Shown one piece after another: positions 17,313 to 28,981 of a stretch of DNA of 35,118 bases. The notes below the pieces were generated by a model. That model saw only the letters and a program-made list of their open reading frames with translations. It ran no database searches and was not told the DNA's origin. Made by a program: the position numbers and the translations under genes. Origin of the DNA: Saccharopolyspora rectivirgula DSM 43747 (GTDB lineage: Bacteria > Actinomycetota > Actinomycetes > Mycobacteriales > Pseudonocardiaceae); NCBI RefSeq assembly GCF_000497205.1, contig NZ_AYJW01000041.1, positions 1 through 35,118 of the forward strand. The letters run 5' to 3'. Each line of letters opens with the position of its first letter. The stretch's first letter is position 1.

Positions 17313-18329
17313 TCACCGGAAGCGCCGCCAGAGCCAGCTGGCCAGCGCACCGAGGCCGAACAGGCCCATCGAGGTGGCCACCCGCATCCGCGGCTGCACC
17401 ACCACCGGGCGGAGGATCGCCGGGCCGGGCGGCTGGGGAGCTGCTCCCCGCCGCTCGGCCGCCTGGCCGACCGCCGTCCAGGCAGCGGTGAACAGGATGA
17501 AGCGGGACGCGAGGTTGGCGAACACCAGCAGACCGATGATCGGGCCGAACGCGGCCCCGGCCGGGGACGAGGTCACGCTGTTGAGGTAGATCTGCCCCAC
17601 CTGCTTGAGCAGTTCGAAACCGACGGCGGCGAACAGCGCCCCCGTCAAGGAGTCGCGCCAGGCGACCGGCTGGCGCGGCAAGCGGGTCAGCACCCACAGG
17701 AACACCAGCCAGCTCGCCGCCAGCGACAGCGCGATGGCCAGCACCCGCAGCACGATCGCCGCGCCCAGCGTGTCGGCGATGCCGAGCAGTTCGAACATCC
17801 GCCGACCGAAGCCGCCGAACGCGCTGATCCCGAACGACAGCACCAGAGCTGCGCCGAGGCCGCCCAGCGCGGCCAGGTCGTAGGCCATCCGCTTGATCAT
17901 CGGCGGCTGCTCGGGCTTCTGCGTCCACTGCGCGGACAGGGCCTCCCGCAGGTTGGTCATCCACCCCAGCCCGGAGTACAGCGCCCCCAGCAGGCCGAGG
18001 AGGCCGACGGCGCCGGCCTTGTTGACGGCCTCGTTCACCACCCGCTCGAGGATTTGGCTCATCGCCGGGTTCGGCACCGAGGTGGTGATGGAGGTCTGCA
18101 GCCGCTCCAGCAGGTCCGGGTTTCCGCGCAGGACGAAGCCGGCGATGGCGAAGGCGATCATCAGCAGCGGCACCAGGGCCAGCACGCTGAAGTAGGTGAT
18201 CGCGGCCGCGTAGTAGTCCCCGTACTGGGCCTGGTAGCGGGTGACCGCCCGCAGCAACCGGTCGAGCCAGTAGTGCTGCTCCCGGAGCCGGGTGAGCCGG
18301 CTCGGCTTGCCTTCTTCCTGAGTAGCCAC
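17313..18329 (-). CDS. YihY/virulence factor BrkB family membrane protein
   Basis: 338 aa, six predicted membrane helices. The family core is present: YYAAAITYFSVLALVPLLMI near the N-terminus, GLLGALYSGLGWMTNLREALSAQW in the middle, and GALFAAVGFELLKQVGQIYL followed by FGPIIGLLVFANLASRFILF later. Proteins of this family were once called ribonuclease BN by mistake; their function is not established. The start is moved to GTG 18329 because AGGAGG is 6 nt upstream of it but touches the alternative GTG at 18335. It follows trpS in the same direction with a 62-nt gap, the order seen for Rv3335c and trpS in M. tuberculosis. Confidence 0.85.
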   Translation of the reverse strand: MATQEEGKPSRLTRLREQHYWLDRLLRAVTRYQAQYGDYYAAAITYFSVLALVPLLMIAFAIAGFVLRGNPDLLERLQTSITTSVPNPAMSQILERVVNEAVNKAGAVGLLGLLGALYSGLGWMTNLREALSAQWTQKPEQPPMIKRMAYDLAALGGLGAALVLSFGISAFGGFGRRMFELLGIADTLGAAIVLRVLAIALSLAASWLVFLWVLTRLPRQPVAWRDSLTGALFAAVGFELLKQVGQIYLNSVTSSPAGAAFGPIIGLLVFANLASRFILFTAAWTAVGQAAERRGAAPQPPGPAILRPVVVQPRMRVATSMGLFGLGALASWLWRRFR

Positions 18330-18391
18330 AGGCACCCTCCTGCCGGAACGGCTTGCGCCGACCGGCAGCAGGGTACCGGGATTCGATCAGT

Positions 18392-19483
<1,092 letters not shown>

Positions 19484-19506
19484 TCAGCCTCGAAAGCCCC
19501 GCTCGA

Positions 19507-19755
19507 TCACAGGTCGGTGCGCCGTTCGTTCTCGGGCTGGACCTTCTTCTTGCGGAAGGCGCCGGCCACCATTCCGACGATGCCGAGCCCGATCGCGGTC
19601 ACTCCCACCGGAGCGCGCAGCAGGTCGAACGGGGTCGCTTGGGCGAGCACGGCGGCCGGGGCGGCGTTCGCGACGGAGGCTGTGGACAGCAGCAGGGTCA
19701 GCACTCCAACAGCTATCCCGGATAACTGCACGGAGCGTAATATTCGGCTACGCAC
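19507..19755 (-). CDS. Small secreted or membrane-anchored protein, unknown
   Basis: 82 aa from GTG at 19755, chosen because GGGAGA lies 7 nt upstream and a clean signal-like N-terminus (RSRILRSVQ, then a hydrophobic core GIAVGVLTLLLS) begins there, with an ANA-AP cleavage-like site near residue 31. A second hydrophobic helix (about 48-65, APVGVTAIGLGIVGMVAGAF) is followed by RKKK, which would anchor the chain with a basic cytoplasmic tail. No family is recognised. It lies 80 nt upstream of trpS in the same direction. Longer upstream reading to 19950 is not supported by composition. Confidence 0.55.
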   Translation of the reverse strand: MRSRILRSVQLSGIAVGVLTLLLSTASVANAAPAAVLAQATPFDLLRAPVGVTAIGLGIVGMVAGAFRKKKVQPENERRTDL

Positions 19756-19934
19756 GAGCGCATCTCCCTCAATGGTTAACCCTTCAGGGGCTAGTCCAAG
19801 TCCTAGTCCGGTAGCGGACCGTACCAGCCACAAGTTGCGGGAAAGTGTGGCTCCAGGTAAACGCGCCACGACGCGGTGATCATATTTTCCGGCCGCTCGG
19901 CGCTTTTCCCGGGCCCCTGAGGGAGGAGGACGAA

Positions 19935-19987
19935 GCAGGTCAGGCGCCAAAACAGACCTCTCGTCCGGTTTTCCGCGCCCGACCTGC
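19935..19987 (-). terminator. Probable fbiC terminator
   Basis: GCAGGTCAGGCGC (19935-19947) and GCGCCCGACCTGC (19975-19987) are complementary at 12 of 13 positions across a 27-nt loop. The structure starts 24 nt past the leftward fbiC stop. The long loop makes this moderate evidence only. The rest of the interval 19756-20010 shows no gene. Confidence 0.4.
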
Positions 19988-20010
19988 CGGCCGCTCGTCG
20001 CGCAGCCCGA

Positions 20011-22581
20011 TCAGACCACTCCGAGCTGGATCCGCCGGGGTCGCCCGTACGTGGTCGTGCGCTGCCGTGCGGGACGCCCGGCCCGCTCCGCCAGCCGGCG
20101 CAGTTCGGCCACCGTGCGCGCCGAACCGTGCTCCGAGCCGGCCATGCGGCTGATGGTCTCCTCCATCAGCGTTCCGCCGAGATCGTTGGCCCCGCCGTTG
20201 AGCAGCGTCGTGGTGCCCTGGTCACCGAGCTTGACCCAGGAGACCTGGACGTTGTCGATCCGCCCGTGCAGCAGGATCCGGGCCATGGCGTGCACCGCCC
20301 GGTTGTCCCGGAAGCTCGGCCCGGGCCGAGCCAGGCCGGCCAGGTAGATCGGCGCGTTGCGGTGCACGAACGGCAGCGGCACGAACTCGGTGAACCCCGC
20401 GTTGCCGTGCTCGGCGGCCTTGTCCTGCACCGCCGCCAGGGTGCGGAAGTGCCCGAGCCAGTGCTGCGGGGTGTCCACGTGGCCGTACATCATCGTCGCC
20501 GAGGACGGGATGCCCAGCCGGTGCGCGGTGGTGATCACCTCGATCCACTCGGCGGTCGGCAGCTTGCCCTTGGTCAGCACCCACCGGACCTCGTCGTCGA
20601 GGATCTCCGCGGCGGTGCCGGGGATGCTGCCCAGTCCGGCTTCCTTGAGCTCGGCGAGCCACTCCTCGACGCTCACCCCGGCCTTGGCCGCCGCGCTGAC
20701 CACCTCCATCGGGCTGAACGCGTGGACGTGCATCTCCGGCACCCGCTGCTTGACCGCCCGGACCAGCTCGGCGTAGCCGCTGACCGGCATCCGCGGGTCG
20801 ATGCCGCCCTGCATGCACACCTCGGTGGCCCCGGCCTGCCAGGCCTCCTCCGCGCGGTCGGCCACTTCCTCCGGGGACAACCGGTAGGCGTCGACGTCCC
20901 GCTCCCGCTGCGCGAAGGCGCAGAACCGGCAGCCGACGTAGCAGACGTTGGAGAAGTTGATGTTGCGGTTGACGATGTAGGTGACGTCGTCGCCCACCAC
21001 GTCCTCGCGCAACTGGTCGGCGATCCGGCTCAGCTCGTCCAGCGCTGGCCCGTCGCAGGTGAGCAGGGCCATGGCCGCGTCGGTGCGGCTCTGGTCGAGC
21101 AGGCCGGCCGGATCGGTTTCGGCCAGCCGCAGGGCCTCCCGCACGTCGGCGTCCAGGCGCTGCGGCGCAGTGGCCGGCAGCTGGTCGCGCAGCTCGGTCC
21201 AGTCGCCGTAGACGGTGTCGAAGTCGCTGCGGCGCTGCTCGGTCCGGCCGGTGGTGTCGATGCTGTGGTGCAGGTCGGTCCGGCCGGTGGAGTCCAGCCC
21301 GCCTTCCGGTTCCTGCCACTGCCTGCCGACCGGGCGGGCGTCCTGGGCCGCGAGTCCGTCCTCTGCAGACAGCGCTTGGACGTGGTCGAACAGCCGCGGA
21401 TCCAGCCACTGCACGGCTTGCCCGGTGAGCGCGGCGCGCACGTAGCGCGGGTAGATGGTCAACCGCTCCCGCAGTTGGAAGCCGCCTTCGGCGGTTTTGG
21501 CCGCCAGGTCGTCGATCTCCGGCCACGGGTGCTCCGGGTTGACGTGGTCCGGGGTGACCGGGGAAACCCCGCCCCAGTCGTCGATCCCGGCCCGCAGCAC
21601 CAGCGCCTGCTCACCGGCGACCAGGTTCGGCGGCGCCTGCACGCTCACCCCGGAGGGCAGCACCAGGCGGGCGACCGCGATGGTGGCGGCCAGGTCCTGC
21701 AGGTCGGCGTCGGGCATGCCGCGCATCGCGGTGTCCGGTTTGGCGCGGAAGTTCTGCACGATCACTTCCTGCAGGTGCCCGTACTGGCGCGCGCTGCTGC
21801 GCAGGGCCAGCAGGGATTCGGCGCGTTCGACCTTGGTCTCCCCGATTCCGATGAGGATTCCGCTGGTGAAGGGGATCGCGACGCGGCCGGCGTCGGTGAG
21901 CGCGCGCAGCCGCACGGCGGGTTCTTTGTCCGGGCTGCCGTAGTGCGGTCCACCCTTCTCCCGCCACAGCCGTTCGGCGGTGGTCTCCAGCATCATGCCC
22001 ATGCTCGGGGCGACCGGTTTGAGCCGGTTGAACTCGGCCCAGCTGAGCACGCCCGGGTTGAGGTGCGGCAGCAGACCGGTTTCCTCCAGCACCGCGATCG
22101 CGCAGGCCCGCAGGTAGTCCACTGTGGAGGAGTATCCGCGGGCGTTCAACCACTCGGCGGCGACCGACCAGCGGTCCTCCGGGCGGTCGCCGAGGGTGAA
22201 CAGCGCCTCCTTGCAGCCCGCCGCGGCGCCTTTTCGCGCTATTTCCAGAATTTCGTCCAATTCCAGAAATGCCGATTCCACCCGGTTCGGCGTCGTGGCG
22301 AAGGTGCAGTAGTGGCAGCGGTCACGGCACAGCCTGGTGAGCGGAATGAAGACCTTCCGGCTGTAAGTGACAATTCCCGATCTGCCCTCGGCCAGCAGGT
22401 GCGCCTGCCTGGCTTGGCGCGCAGCCGCCATCAGTTCTTCCAGCGCTTCGCCTCGGGCGTGCAGCAGCACCGCGGCTTCGGTGGCGTCCAGGGAAACTCC
22501 GTCCCGCGCGCGGCGCAGTGCGCGCCGCATCGCCGCGGAATTCGGCTCCGGTTCCGGTGGGCTCAGTTTCAGATCCGACAC
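20011..22581 (-). CDS. fbiC: FO synthase, CofG-CofH fusion (7,8-didemethyl-8-hydroxy-5-deazariboflavin synthase)
   Basis: 856 aa. It makes FO, the chromophore of coenzyme F420, from tyrosine and 5-amino-6-ribitylaminouracil. Two radical SAM modules are fused, as is usual in Actinobacteria: the CofG half with Cys85, Cys89, Cys92 (CRDRCHYC) and the CofH half with Cys547, Cys551, Cys554 (CYVGCRFC). Both halves are complete. The linker (about 405-465) is poorly conserved and contains a small internal duplication (STGRTD and TTGRTE). GTG at 22581 is the start; TAAGGT 6 nt upstream suggests a leaderless message, although AAGG could also act as a weak ribosome site. No other F420 gene lies in the window. 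Confidence 0.96.
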   Translation of the reverse strand: MSDLKLSPPEPEPNSAAMRRALRRARDGVSLDATEAAVLLHARGEALEELMAAARQARQAHLLAEGRSGIVTYSRKVFIPLTRLCRDRCHYCTFATTPNRVESAFLELDEILEIARKGAAAGCKEALFTLGDRPEDRWSVAAEWLNARGYSSTVDYLRACAIAVLEETGLLPHLNPGVLSWAEFNRLKPVAPSMGMMLETTAERLWREKGGPHYGSPDKEPAVRLRALTDAGRVAIPFTSGILIGIGETKVERAESLLALRSSARQYGHLQEVIVQNFRAKPDTAMRGMPDADLQDLAATIAVARLVLPSGVSVQAPPNLVAGEQALVLRAGIDDWGGVSPVTPDHVNPEHPWPEIDDLAAKTAEGGFQLRERLTIYPRYVRAALTGQAVQWLDPRLFDHVQALSAEDGLAAQDARPVGRQWQEPEGGLDSTGRTDLHHSIDTTGRTEQRRSDFDTVYGDWTELRDQLPATAPQRLDADVREALRLAETDPAGLLDQSRTDAAMALLTCDGPALDELSRIADQLREDVVGDDVTYIVNRNINFSNVCYVGCRFCAFAQRERDVDAYRLSPEEVADRAEEAWQAGATEVCMQGGIDPRMPVSGYAELVRAVKQRVPEMHVHAFSPMEVVSAAAKAGVSVEEWLAELKEAGLGSIPGTAAEILDDEVRWVLTKGKLPTAEWIEVITTAHRLGIPSSATMMYGHVDTPQHWLGHFRTLAAVQDKAAEHGNAGFTEFVPLPFVHRNAPIYLAGLARPGPSFRDNRAVHAMARILLHGRIDNVQVSWVKLGDQGTTTLLNGGANDLGGTLMEETISRMAGSEHGSARTVAELRRLAERAGRPARQRTTTYGRPRRIQLGVV
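21239..21290 (-). repeat. 16-bp direct repeat in the fbiC linker
   Basis: TCGGTCCGGCCGGTGG occurs at 21239-21254 and again at 21275-21290, 36 bp (12 codons) apart and in frame. It encodes the paired TGRT segments between the two radical SAM halves of FbiC. Confidence 0.7.
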
Positions 22582-22587
22582 CTGGTG

Positions 22588-22593
22588 ACCTTA
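22588..22593 (-). promoter_or_regulatory. -10 box for leaderless fbiC
   Basis: Read leftwards the hexamer is TAAGGT (TANNNT), 6 nt before the GTG start of fbiC. Confidence 0.4.
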
Positions 22594-22695
22594 AAACCAC
22601 CGGGCCCCTATTTCCATCAAAACTGTCTGCGATGGAATTACTCCGTTTCGCCCTACCGGAGGTCATCGAAATAGGCGGAAAATTTCGGCAAATGC

Positions 22696-22718
22696 GACTA
22701 AGTGATCACACTTAGTCT
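22696..22718 (+). promoter_or_regulatory. Operator palindrome over the -10 box of the subtilase gene
   Basis: GACTAAGTG (22696-22704), a 4-nt spacer ATCA, and CACTTAGTC (22709-22717) form a perfect 9+9 inverted repeat. TAGTCT (22713-22718), a fitting -10 box, overlaps its right arm, and the subtilase GTG lies 16 nt further on with GGGAGG in between. A dimeric repressor bound here would block transcription of the protease. Confidence 0.55.
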
Positions 22719-22733
22719 CCACAGGGAGGACAT

Positions 22734-24224
<1,491 letters not shown>

Positions 24225-24229
24225 CCGGC

Positions 24230-24267
24230 GGACCTCGTGCGGTGGGGCGTCCCGCTGCACGAGGTCC
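24230..24267 (+). terminator. Terminator after the subtilase gene
   Basis: GGACCTCGTGC (24230-24240) and GCACGAGGTCC (24257-24267) form a perfect 11-bp stem around a 16-nt loop, 6 nt past the subtilase stop. Confidence 0.65.
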
Positions 24268-24370
24268 GCAGCGGGCACGGGACGGGTGGTGCTGGCGTTC
24301 TTGAGTTGCCGCCCGCCCCGGCCCGCAGCAGCCTCGGAAGCGAAGCGCTGTCGACCGCAGGACGGGTGCC

Positions 24371-25606
24371 GTGGCTGAGCCGGAGACCTTCGTCATCGTC
24401 GGCGCCGGGCTGGCCGGCGCCAGAGGAGCGCAGGCGCTGCGCGAGAACGGCTTCTCCGGGCGCCTCCTGCTGATCGGGGAGGAAACCGTCCTCCCCTACG
24501 AGCGCCCACCGCTGTCCAAGGGCTACCTGCTGGGCCAGGAGGACTTCGACCGCGCCTACGCGCACGACCAGGACTGGTACCGCAGCAACGAGGTCGAACT
24601 GCGGTTGGGCGTGCGGGTCGACCAGCTCGACCGGCAAGCCCGGCAGGTGGAGCTCTCGGACGGGTCCGCGGTGAACTACGACCGGCTCCTGCTCACCACC
24701 GGTGCCACGCCCCGGCGGCTGCCGATCCCGGGTGCGGACCACCCGGGAGTGCTGCACCTGCGCGACGTCGAGGACTGCGAACGGCTCAAGCGCGTCCTCG
24801 ACGAGGCCAGCCGGCTCATCGTGATCGGCGCCGGCTGGATCGGGCTGGAAGTGGCCGCCGCCGCCCGGATCCGCGGCGTGTCCGCCGTGGTGGCCGAACA
24901 GGAGCAGCTGCCGCTGCTCGACGTGCTCGGACCGGAAGTGGCCGAGGTGTTCGCCGGCCTGCACCGGGAGCACGGGGTGGAGTTCCACTTCGGCGCGCGG
25001 GCGGAGGAGATCCTCACCTCGGGCGACAGGGCGGTGGGCGTGCGGCTGTCCGACGGCACCCGGCTCAACGGGGACGCCGTCCTGGTCGCCGCCGGGGTGC
25101 GGCCGAACACGCAGCTGGCGGAGCAGGCGCAGCTGGAGGTCCAGGACGGGGTTGTGGTGGACGCGGGCCTGCGGTCGAGCGACCCGAACGTCTTCGCGGC
25201 CGGGGACGTGGCCGCGGCCCAGCACCCGCTGCTGCGCCAGCGGATCCGCGTGGAGCACTGGGCCAACGCGCTGCACCAGCCGGCGGTGGCCGCAGCGGGA
25301 ATGCTCGGGCGCACCGCCGAGTACCGCGAGCTGCCGTACTTCTTCACCGACCAGTACGACCTGGGCATGGAGTACCGCGGGCACATCGGCCCGGCCGGCT
25401 ACGACCGGGTGGTGTTCCGCGGCGACGTCGACAACCGCGAGTTCATCTCCTTCTGGTTGCGCGACGGCGTGGTGCTCGCCGGCATGAACGTGAACATCTG
25501 GGACGCGGGCGACGAGATCGAGCGGCTGCTCGCGTCCGGCGCCCCCGTCGACCCGGATCGACTGGCCGACCCCAGCACCCCGTTGAGCGAGTCGATCGCG
25601 CGCTGA
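24371..25606 (+). CDS. Ferredoxin-NAD(+) reductase family FAD oxidoreductase
   Basis: 411 aa flavoprotein of the type that hands electrons from NADH to a ferredoxin for cytochrome P450 or ring-hydroxylating dioxygenase systems. FAD site: GAGLAGARGA from residue 11 and VFAAGDVA in the middle. NAD site: GAGWIGLE from residue 152. The flavin-side motif LPYERPPLSK is at 41-50 and a Reductase_C domain follows about residue 320. It starts with GTG at 24371. No ferredoxin or P450 gene is next to it, so its partner must lie elsewhere. The gene is separated from the subtilase by a terminator and is probably transcribed alone. Confidence 0.88.
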   Translation: MAEPETFVIVGAGLAGARGAQALRENGFSGRLLLIGEETVLPYERPPLSKGYLLGQEDFDRAYAHDQDWYRSNEVELRLGVRVDQLDRQARQVELSDGSAVNYDRLLLTTGATPRRLPIPGADHPGVLHLRDVEDCERLKRVLDEASRLIVIGAGWIGLEVAAAARIRGVSAVVAEQEQLPLLDVLGPEVAEVFAGLHREHGVEFHFGARAEEILTSGDRAVGVRLSDGTRLNGDAVLVAAGVRPNTQLAEQAQLEVQDGVVVDAGLRSSDPNVFAAGDVAAAQHPLLRQRIRVEHWANALHQPAVAAAGMLGRTAEYRELPYFFTDQYDLGMEYRGHIGPAGYDRVVFRGDVDNREFISFWLRDGVVLAGMNVNIWDAGDEIERLLASGAPVDPDRLADPSTPLSESIAR

Positions 25607-25639
25607 AGCCGATCGACCGAGCGCGTGCTCGCGCCGCGC

Positions 25640-26191
25640 ACCACCCCGCGCCGCCCACCGACCCCGACCGAACGGCCCCCAGCACCACCGGGCTCCTGGC
25701 ACCGCCGCTCGAGCACCTGTCGCGGACGCTCGCCGAGCTGCCGGAGATCGTGCCCACGCACCTGCGCGAACCGCTCGCATCCCGATGCCGAGCCGCAGCA
25801 GTTCGACACCGTCGTCGAGGGGCGCAGGTCCTACGAGCTCGGCCTCGCGGCGGGCATCCCGAACGCCTACGCGCACCTCGAGCACTGCGTGTTCTCGCGG
25901 GCGCTCACCGCAAGCCCGGATCCCGGGGTGCGCCTGGTCGCGACGGACCCGGTCGAGAAGGTCCGCGAGCTCAAGAGCAGGCCGGGTCGCAAGATCTGGT
26001 CGGTCGGCGGCGCGCAGCTGGCGGCGGCGCTGCGCCCGGAGATCGACGAGCTGATCACCAAACTGCACCCGGTCGTCGCCGGAGCTGGGGTCCCCCTGTT
26101 CGACGGGGACTTCCGCCCCGAGCGCTTCGAGCTGGTCAGCGCCGACCCCCACCCCAGCGGGATCGTGCACCTCACCTACCGGAAGCGCTGA
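25640..26191 (+). pseudogene. Frameshifted dihydrofolate-reductase-family (RibD_C) remnant
   Basis: The frame ending at 26191 carries the family's C-terminal part: QQFDTVVEGRRSYELGL, then KIWSVGGAQLAAAL and HPVVAGAGVPLF. Immediately upstream, in a different frame, lies PPLEHLSRTLAELPEIVPTHLREPL (about 25702-25776), which is the segment normally joined to it in such proteins. The switch falls near 25775-25795. No N-terminal strand (the usual MRKxxYYxxxSLDGF-like start) is visible in any frame before 25640. I therefore call a decayed gene, broken by a frameshift and missing its start. A sequencing error could explain the frameshift but not the missing N-terminus. Confidence 0.65.
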
Positions 26192-26206
26192 GCCACCGGT
26201 CGGGCT

Positions 26207-27019
26207 TCACACCTCGTAGGCCACGGTCACCGGCGCGTGGTCGCTCCAGCGCGCGTCGTAGCTGGGGGCCTTCTCCACCCGCGCGGACACCGCGCGCTCC
26301 GCCAGCCCTTCGGTGGCGACGTGGTAGTCGATCCTCCAGCCGGAGTCGTTGTCGAACGCCCGCCCGCGGTAGGACCACCAGGAGTAGGGCCCCGGGCCTT
26401 CCGGGTGCAGGCGACGGACCACGTCCACGTAGCCGGACTCGAACACCTGGGTCAGCCAGCCCCGCTCCTCCGGCAGGAAGCCCGCGGACTTCTGGTTGGC
26501 CTTCCAGTTCTTCAGGTCGACCTCCCGGTGCGCGATGTTCCAGTCCCCGCAGACGAGGACCTCGCGCTGCTCGGCGGCCGCCCGTTCGCGCAGCCCGCGC
26601 AGGTGCTCCAGGAACTCCTTCATGAAGCGTTCCTTCTCGTCCTGCCGCGGGGTGCCGACCTCCCCGCTGGGCAAGTAGAGGCTGGCGATGGTCAGGCCGG
26701 GCAGGTCGATCTCGGCGTAGCGGCCGCTCTCGTCGAACTCGGCGGAGCCGAAACCGATGCGCACCTGCTGCGGTTCGGCCCGGCTGTAGATGCCCACCCC
26801 GGCTCGGCCCTTGGCGTTGCTCGGCGCGAGCACCGAGTGCCAGCCGTCGAGTTCCCGCAGCTGCGCCGGGAGCTGGTCGTGGGTGGCGCGGGTCTCCTGC
26901 AGGCAGATCACGTCCGCCTCGGTGTCGGCCAACCACTCCAGGAAGCCCTTCCGGGCAGCCGCCCGCAACCCGTTGACGTTCACCGTGGACACCGTCAGCA
27001 GGCCAGCTCGTCCAGCCAC
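26207..27019 (-). CDS. xthA: Exodeoxyribonuclease III (AP endonuclease family)
   Basis: 270 aa. It cuts DNA at abasic sites and trims 3' ends in base excision repair. Endonuclease/exonuclease/phosphatase motifs in order: VNVNGLRAA (Asn16), CLQETR (Glu42), GRAGVGIYSR, CGDWNIAH, and SDHAPV near the C-terminus, with WRIDYHVA before it. GTG at 27019 is taken as the start because GGGGAGGT lies 5 nt upstream and the protein aligns from there; the frame runs on to 27136 but that part is not family-like. It lies downstream of bioD in the same direction with a palindromic terminator in the 148-nt gap, so it is probably independent of the biotin operon. Confidence 0.92.
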   Translation of the reverse strand: MAGRAGLLTVSTVNVNGLRAAARKGFLEWLADTEADVICLQETRATHDQLPAQLRELDGWHSVLAPSNAKGRAGVGIYSRAEPQQVRIGFGSAEFDESGRYAEIDLPGLTIASLYLPSGEVGTPRQDEKERFMKEFLEHLRGLRERAAAEQREVLVCGDWNIAHREVDLKNWKANQKSAGFLPEERGWLTQVFESGYVDVVRRLHPEGPGPYSWWSYRGRAFDNDSGWRIDYHVATEGLAERAVSARVEKAPSYDARWSDHAPVTVAYEV

Positions 27020-27129
27020 CGGCCACCTCCCCGCCCCGGCGACCGGTGCCGGGAAGTGTCCGGTCACCGCGCTCGCCAGAAGGCCGTCGTCTTCCGCGTC
27101 CTGCCAGCCCGACATTATCGCGAGCGACC

Positions 27130-27149
27130 CCGCCACCCGCGGGTGGCGG
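27130..27149 (-). terminator. 20-bp palindrome after bioD
   Basis: CCGCCACCCG followed by CGGGTGGCGG is a perfect palindrome starting 18 nt past the bioD stop, and is the likely end of the biotin operon transcript. Confidence 0.55.
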
Positions 27150-27167
27150 CGGGTGGGGCAGCGCAGC

Positions 27168-27845
27168 TCACAGCCGCCTGGGCCCCGCGGTCCGCAGCCA
27201 GGAGCGGGCCTGCTCCCGGAAGCGCTGCGGGGCGAGCGCGCCCGCCCCCGCGGGCAAGGCCGCCACGACCGGCACCCCGGTGACGCGGGGCAGTTCGGCG
27301 AGGTTGTGCTCCTCGGCCTGGTCGAGCACCTCCGGCACCGCGCCGAGCACCAGCCCGGCCGGTTCCAGACCGCGGGAGCGCAGCGCGGCGACGGTGAGTT
27401 CGGTGTGGTTGAGGGTGCCCAGCCCGAGCCGGGTGACCACGTGGACCGCCACGGGCTGGTCCCGGACGAGGTCGGCGGCGAGGTCCAGCAGGGTGCCGCC
27501 TTCGGTGTCCAGGCGCACCAGCAGCCCGCCGGCGCCTTCGACGAGCACGGTCCGGTGGGTGCGGGCCAGGTCGCGGATGCGCGTCGCGTGCTCGGCGACC
27601 GGGGGGATGTCGATCCCGCGCAGCCGGGCCGCCGTGTCCGGGGCGAGCGGGTCGTCGAGCCGGACGAACTCGGCCACCGCGCAGCCGGCGAGGCGGCGCA
27701 CCGCGGCCGCGTCGGAGTCGCCGGTGGCCGCGCCGGTTTGGGCGGGTTTCACGGCGATCGTCGACGGCCCGGCGGCCACCGCGAGCGCCGCGGTGGCCAC
27801 GGTCTTGCCGACCCCGGTGTCGGTGCCGGTGACGATGGTGATCAA
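27168..27845 (-). CDS. bioD: Dethiobiotin synthetase
   Basis: 225 aa, ATP-dependent carboxylation of 7,8-diaminononanoate to dethiobiotin. The nucleotide loop GTDTGVGKT (7-15) opens the chain. AVKPAQTG supplies the substrate lysine, and VEGAGGLLV is the second family motif. The only sensible start is TTG at 27845: it has GGAGG 5 nt upstream, overlaps the bioF stop by 2 nt (TTGA), and no ATG or GTG lies before the P-loop. Third gene after bioB in a fully overlapping operon. The rare start may keep BioD output lower than BioF. Confidence 0.92.
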   Translation of the reverse strand: MITIVTGTDTGVGKTVATAALAVAAGPSTIAVKPAQTGAATGDSDAAAVRRLAGCAVAEFVRLDDPLAPDTAARLRGIDIPPVAEHATRIRDLARTHRTVLVEGAGGLLVRLDTEGGTLLDLAADLVRDQPVAVHVVTRLGLGTLNHTELTVAALRSRGLEPAGLVLGAVPEVLDQAEEHNLAELPRVTGVPVVAALPAGAGALAPQRFREQARSWLRTAGPRRL

Positions 27846-28981
27846 AGCCGCCTCCGGTGGTCGGTGACGATCCGCTCCAGCACGTCGGTCGCGCGCGCCC
27901 AGCGGTCGGCGTCGAGCCCGGCGTGGACGGTGATGCGCAGGCGGGAGATCCCGTTCGGCACCGACGGCGGCCGGAAGCACCCCACCCGCACCCCGGCTTC
28001 CGCCGCGGCGGTCCGCGCGGCGACGGCGGCCCGCGCGGACGGCATCGGCACCGACAGCACCGCCCCCGCCGGGCGCGGCAGCCCGAGCCGCTCGGCCAGC
28101 TCGCCACCGCGGTCGCGGACCCGCTCCGGCAGCTCGGGCCGGACGCGCAGCTCCTCGAGGGCAGCGCGAGCGCCCGCGACGGGGGCCGGGGCCAGCCCGG
28201 TGTCGAAGATGAAGGGGCGGGCCCGGTTGGTGAGGTGGTCGACCAGCGCTGCGGAGCCGAGCACCGCGCCGCCCATCGCACCGAGCGATTTGGACAGCGT
28301 CGCGGTCATCACCACGTGCGGGTGGTCGGCCAGCCCGCTGGCGCGCACCAGTCCGCGACCGCCGGGCCCGACCACCCCGAGCCCGTGCGCTTCGTCGACG
28401 AGGAGCAGCGCGTCGTGGTCGGCGCAGGCGGCGGCCAGCTCCTCGAGCGGGGCGGGGTCGCCGAGCACGGAGAACACCGATTCGGTCAGCACGATCGCCC
28501 GCCGGTCGCCGGCCCGGGACAGCGCAGCCCGGACCGCGCTCACGTCGTTGTGCTCGACCACCTGGACCTCGGCGCGGGACAGCCGCGCGGCGTCGATGAG
28601 CGAGGCGTGCACGTGGGCGTCGGACACGAGCAGCGAGCGCTCGTCGACCAGCGCGGTCACCGCGGCCAGGTTGGCCTGGTAGCCGGTGGAGAGCACCAGG
28701 GCCGCTTCGCGCCCGGTGAACTCGGCGAGTTCGCGTTCCAGGGCGGTGTGCAGTTCGGTGGTGCCGGTGACCAGGCGGGAGGCGCCCGCCCCGGCGCCCC
28801 AGGTGAGGGCGGCGTCCGCGGCCGCGCGCCGCACCCGCGGGTGCCGGCCCAGCCCCAGGTAGTCGTTGCTGGCCAGGTCGACGACGTCCTCGTCGGCCGG
28901 GCGGGGCCGCAGGGTGCGCTGCAGGTCGGCTCGTTCGCGTTCGGCTCGCTGCGCGGCGAACCACTCGGTCCAGCGGCTCAT
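27842..28981 (-). CDS. bioF: 8-amino-7-oxononanoate synthase
   Basis: 379 aa PLP enzyme that condenses pimeloyl-ACP or pimeloyl-CoA with L-alanine in the first committed step of biotin ring assembly. The PLP lysine is Lys231 in [13 protein letters not shown]; Asp196 in [13 protein letters not shown] binds the pyridine nitrogen; SNDYLGLG (38-45) and [10 protein letters not shown] (73-82) are family segments. Its ATG overlaps the bioA stop by 4 nt (ATGA). No bioC, bioH or bioI is present here, so pimeloyl supply must be encoded elsewhere. Confidence 0.95.
   Translation of the reverse strand: MSRWTEWFAAQRAERERADLQRTLRPRPADEDVVDLASNDYLGLGRHPRVRRAAADAALTWGAGAGASRLVTGTTELHTALERELAEFTGREAALVLSTGYQANLAAVTALVDERSLLVSDAHVHASLIDAARLSRAEVQVVEHNDVSAVRAALSRAGDRRAIVLTESVFSVLGDPAPLEELAAACADHDALLLVDEAHGLGVVGPGGRGLVRASGLADHPHVVMTATLSKSLGAMGGAVLGSAALVDHLTNRARPFIFDTGLAPAPVAGARAALEELRVRPELPERVRDRGGELAERLGLPRPAGAVLSVPMPSARAAVAARTAAAEAGVRVGCFRPPSVPNGISRLRITVHAGLDADRWARATDVLERIVTDHRRRL

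Noticed and set aside
20128-22674. 848-codon open frame antisense to fbiC
   Set aside because: Low-complexity shadow of fbiC, with no family resemblance.
26790-28682. 630-codon open frame over xthA, bioD and bioF
   Set aside because: Crosses three clear genes on the other strand and has no recognisable content.
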